Assembly: GCA_017390595.1 (NCBI GenBank)
Contig: JAFPBC010000133.1
Coordinates: 1-17,948 of the forward strand
Direction of reading: 5' to 3'
Length of the DNA: 17,948 nt
Source of the DNA: Selenomonadales bacterium
Lineage (GTDB): Bacteria; Bacillota; Negativicutes; RGIG982
Numbering within the stretch: the first letter of the stretch is position 1; every line of letters starts with the position of its first letter. Of the stretch, positions 16,436 through 17,948 are shown in pieces. A model generated the notes under the pieces. It saw only the letters and a program-made list of their open reading frames with translations. It searched no databases and had not been told where the DNA came from. The translations under genes were made by a program, and so were the position numbers.

Positions 16436-17110
16436 ATGACAGCAAAAAAAGATCGATTGGATAAAGGTGCTATCGTACAGCGCGACATGAATACATATGC
16501 AGTTGCACCGCACATCCCGGGTGGTATCATTCTTGATAGTAACGTATTGCGCAAATTGGCAGACGTAGCAGATAAATACGGTGCACAGGCACTCAAGATC
16601 ACAACGGCACAGCGTATCGCTATTGTTGGCTTGAAAGAAGAAGACTTGGATGATGTGTGGAAAGACTTGGATATGAGCCCGGGTCACGCACTTGGTTCTT
16701 GTGTACGTAGTGTACGTATCTGTCCGGCAACGACGTTCTGCAAACGTGCAAAACAAGATGCCGTCAGTCTCGGTCTTGAGATCGACAAATTGTATCACGG
16801 TATGCCATTACCGTCCAAATTCAAAATCGCTGTATCGGGTTGCCAGAACTCTTGCTCCGAACCTGCTTGCAAAGACCTCGGTATCATGGGTACGCCGAAA
16901 GGTTATACGGTCATGATCGGCGGTAACGCAGGTGTTCTTCCGCGTTTGGCTGATAAGATCGCGGCAGATCTGACGCATGATGAAGTATTGGCACTCGTTG
17001 CTAAGATCGTTGAGTACTACAAAGCAACGGCCAAACCGCATGAACGCTTGGGTCGTATGATCGATCGTATCGGTCTTGATGAAGTGAAAAAAGCGATCCT
17101 CGGAGAATAA
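16436..17110 (+). CDS. Single-module siroheme/[4Fe-4S] sulfite or nitrite reductase-like protein
   Basis: A 224-residue protein made of one ferredoxin-like half domain (about 20-85, IPGGIILD and KITTAQRIAIVG) and one siroheme/[4Fe-4S] domain. The cluster ligands are complete: C-x5-C as C96/C102 in CPATTFC, and C-x3-C as C136/C140 in GCQNSC. Ordinary assimilatory reductases carry two tandem copies of this module and exceed 500 residues. The short form matches the low-molecular-weight assimilatory-type sulfite reductase known from Desulfovibrio vulgaris (about 220 residues). Sulfite to sulfide is therefore the first guess, but nitrite or another acceptor is possible, and no electron-donor subunit is encoded beside it. 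The start ATG 16436 follows GGAGAGGA (16419-16426). Its own promoter and terminator bracket it, and its biased codon use suggests strong expression. Confidence 0.85.
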   Translation: MTAKKDRLDKGAIVQRDMNTYAVAPHIPGGIILDSNVLRKLADVADKYGAQALKITTAQRIAIVGLKEEDLDDVWKDLDMSPGHALGSCVRSVRICPATTFCKRAKQDAVSLGLEIDKLYHGMPLPSKFKIAVSGCQNSCSEPACKDLGIMGTPKGYTVMIGGNAGVLPRLADKIAADLTHDEVLALVAKIVEYYKATAKPHERLGRMIDRIGLDEVKKAILGE

Positions 17111-17116
17111 GAATAC

Positions 17117-17150
17117 AGACTGCCTTATTGAGGGCAGTCTTTTCTTTTTT
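17117..17150 (+). terminator. Intrinsic terminator after the siroheme reductase gene
   Basis: An 8-bp stem pairs AGACTGCC (17117-17124) with GGCAGTCT (17133-17140), extended by one T-G pair, and is followed by TTTCTTTTTT. It begins 6 nt after the stop codon. Confidence 0.9.
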
Positions 17151-17183
17151 AGAAAATAATAATGTACACAATCAAAAGAACGA

Positions 17184-17212
17184 TTTACGAATGATGTATT
17201 TTCCGCTACAAT
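17184..17212 (+). promoter_or_regulatory. Promoter of the comB-like gene
   Basis: TTTACG (17184-17189), a 17-nt spacer and TACAAT (17207-17212), 47 nt before the start codon. Together with the terminator upstream it makes this gene a separate transcription unit. Confidence 0.7.
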
Positions 17213-17259
17213 AGAAGAAGATTCATTTTCGGAATAATCGGAGAAAGAAGGATGCAAAA

Positions 17260-17948
17260 ATGATCATTGATGTATGTTTTGTTCCTGCAGAATACGACGC
17301 AGAGAAATATAAAGGATATACGGCTGTTGTCATCGACGTGTTCCGTGCGACGACTACGATGGCGGCGGCATTTACGAACGGTTGTGCAGGCATCATCCCT
17401 GTCAAAACAGTCGAAGAAGCATTTGCCAAACGTGACGAACTCGGCGGCGATGTCATCCTTGCGGGTGAACGCGGTGGCGTGTTGATCGAAGGTTTCGATC
17501 TCGGAAACTCTCCGTTTGAATATACGCAGGAAGCGATTGGCGGTAAGACGCTCGTCATGACAACGACGAACGGTACGTTTGCGCTCAATACAGTATTGTC
17601 CGCACCGTGCATCTATACGGTATCCTTGGCAAGTTGTGCGGCAGTCTGTCGCGCGCTTCGCGAAGACGGTCGTGATGTCGTTATCGTCTGTGCGGGAACG
17701 GAACGCAGATTCTCCGTAGAAGACACGCTCTGTGCAGGTCTTATTGCGGATAGATTGTCTGATATCGCAACGCTTCGCGACAAAGCGTGTGCGGCACAAG
17801 CGATGTATCAGGGATATCGCGCGAAGGATTTTGAAGCGCGCGTGACGGCATCGTCGCATGGTCAGTACTTGGTAGTACGTGGATTCGAAAACGATGTGGC
17901 GCATTGCTTGCTCCATGATATCTATGATGTTGCTCCCATTTATCGAGA
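17260..17948 (+). CDS. comB: ComB family 2-phosphosulfolactate phosphatase, 3' end cut by window edge
   Basis: The frame stays open for 229 codons to the window end, close to the family's usual 230-240, so only a few residues are probably missing. ComB removes phosphate from (R)-2-phospho-3-sulfolactate with Mg2+, giving sulfolactate; in methanogens this is a step to coenzyme M. Family motifs visible are DVFRATTT (26-33), AGERGG (68-73) followed by LGNSPFE, TTTNGT (about 103-108) and CAGTE (144-148) with FSVED just after. Bacterial members, such as Bacillus YitC, occur in organisms without coenzyme M, so the substrate here is uncertain. ATG 17260 is chosen because AAGG (17248-17251) lies 8 nt upstream. 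A three-codon ORF (17252-17263) overlaps the start. The preceding gene encodes a sulfite-reductase-type protein. Confidence 0.9.
   Translation, partial: MIIDVCFVPAEYDAEKYKGYTAVVIDVFRATTTMAAAFTNGCAGIIPVKTVEEAFAKRDELGGDVILAGERGGVLIEGFDLGNSPFEYTQEAIGGKTLVMTTTNGTFALNTVLSAPCIYTVSLASCAAVCRALREDGRDVVIVCAGTERRFSVEDTLCAGLIADRLSDIATLRDKACAAQAMYQGYRAKDFEARVTASSHGQYLVVRGFENDVAHCLLHDIYDVAPIYR

Noticed and set aside
1..17948. CRISPR array, transposon, prophage, tRNA or rRNA gene
   Set aside because: I found no tandem spaced repeats, transposase or phage-like protein, cloverleaf sequence or rRNA-like stretch. All gene gaps over 100 nt are explained by promoters, terminators or the 6S RNA.

Overview
The window reads as a chromosomal stretch of a Gram-positive-type anaerobe. 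The best fit is a member of the Firmicutes/Bacillota, probably the Negativicutes (Selenomonas-like). This rests on the housekeeping gene order (rel, metallo-hydrolase, hemZ, hisS, aspS, 6S RNA, rarA, nifS, iscU, mnmA), the moderate GC content, the strong Shine-Dalgarno sites and the anaerobic enzymes (oxygen-independent coproporphyrinogen-type radical SAM protein, low-molecular-weight siroheme reductase). The taxon is an inference. Every gene lies on the + strand, and no mobile element, phage gene, CRISPR array, rRNA or tRNA is visible.

Bases 1-8330 are a tightly packed run of seven genes: the C-terminal three quarters of a bifunctional Rel/SpoT (p)ppGpp enzyme, a glyoxalase II-like metallo-hydrolase, an AI-2E family membrane protein, a Fur regulator, HemZ, HisRS and AspRS. 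Gaps are at most 31 nt, several genes overlap, and no internal terminator is visible. The run enters a 342-nt interval that holds a 6S RNA gene with its own consensus promoter and a strong terminator (16-bp stem, UUCG loop). The operon has no terminator of its own, so this one may serve both.

Bases 8673-9986 encode RarA (MgsA). A promoter with a perfect TTGACA box then drives nifS-iscU-mnmA (10134-12782), which supplies sulfur from cysteine for Fe-S assembly and for 2-thiouridine in tRNA; a terminator follows. Bases 12884-16355 encode two overlapping ABC half-exporters. Their active-site residues show complementary degeneracy, the mark of an asymmetric heterodimer of the TM287/288 or BmrC/BmrD kind.

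Bases 16436-17110 encode a single-module siroheme/[4Fe-4S] sulfite (or nitrite) reductase of 224 residues, with its own promoter and terminator. The window ends inside a ComB-type 2-phosphosulfolactate phosphatase gene, again with its own promoter. These last two are the least ordinary part of the window, because both families concern sulfite or sulfonate chemistry. Overall the region is mostly conserved core genome, and I found no convincing wholly new system. The points most worth following are the sulfite/sulfolactate pair, the palindrome and direct repeats around the 6S gene, the AspRS specificity signature and the ABC asymmetry.
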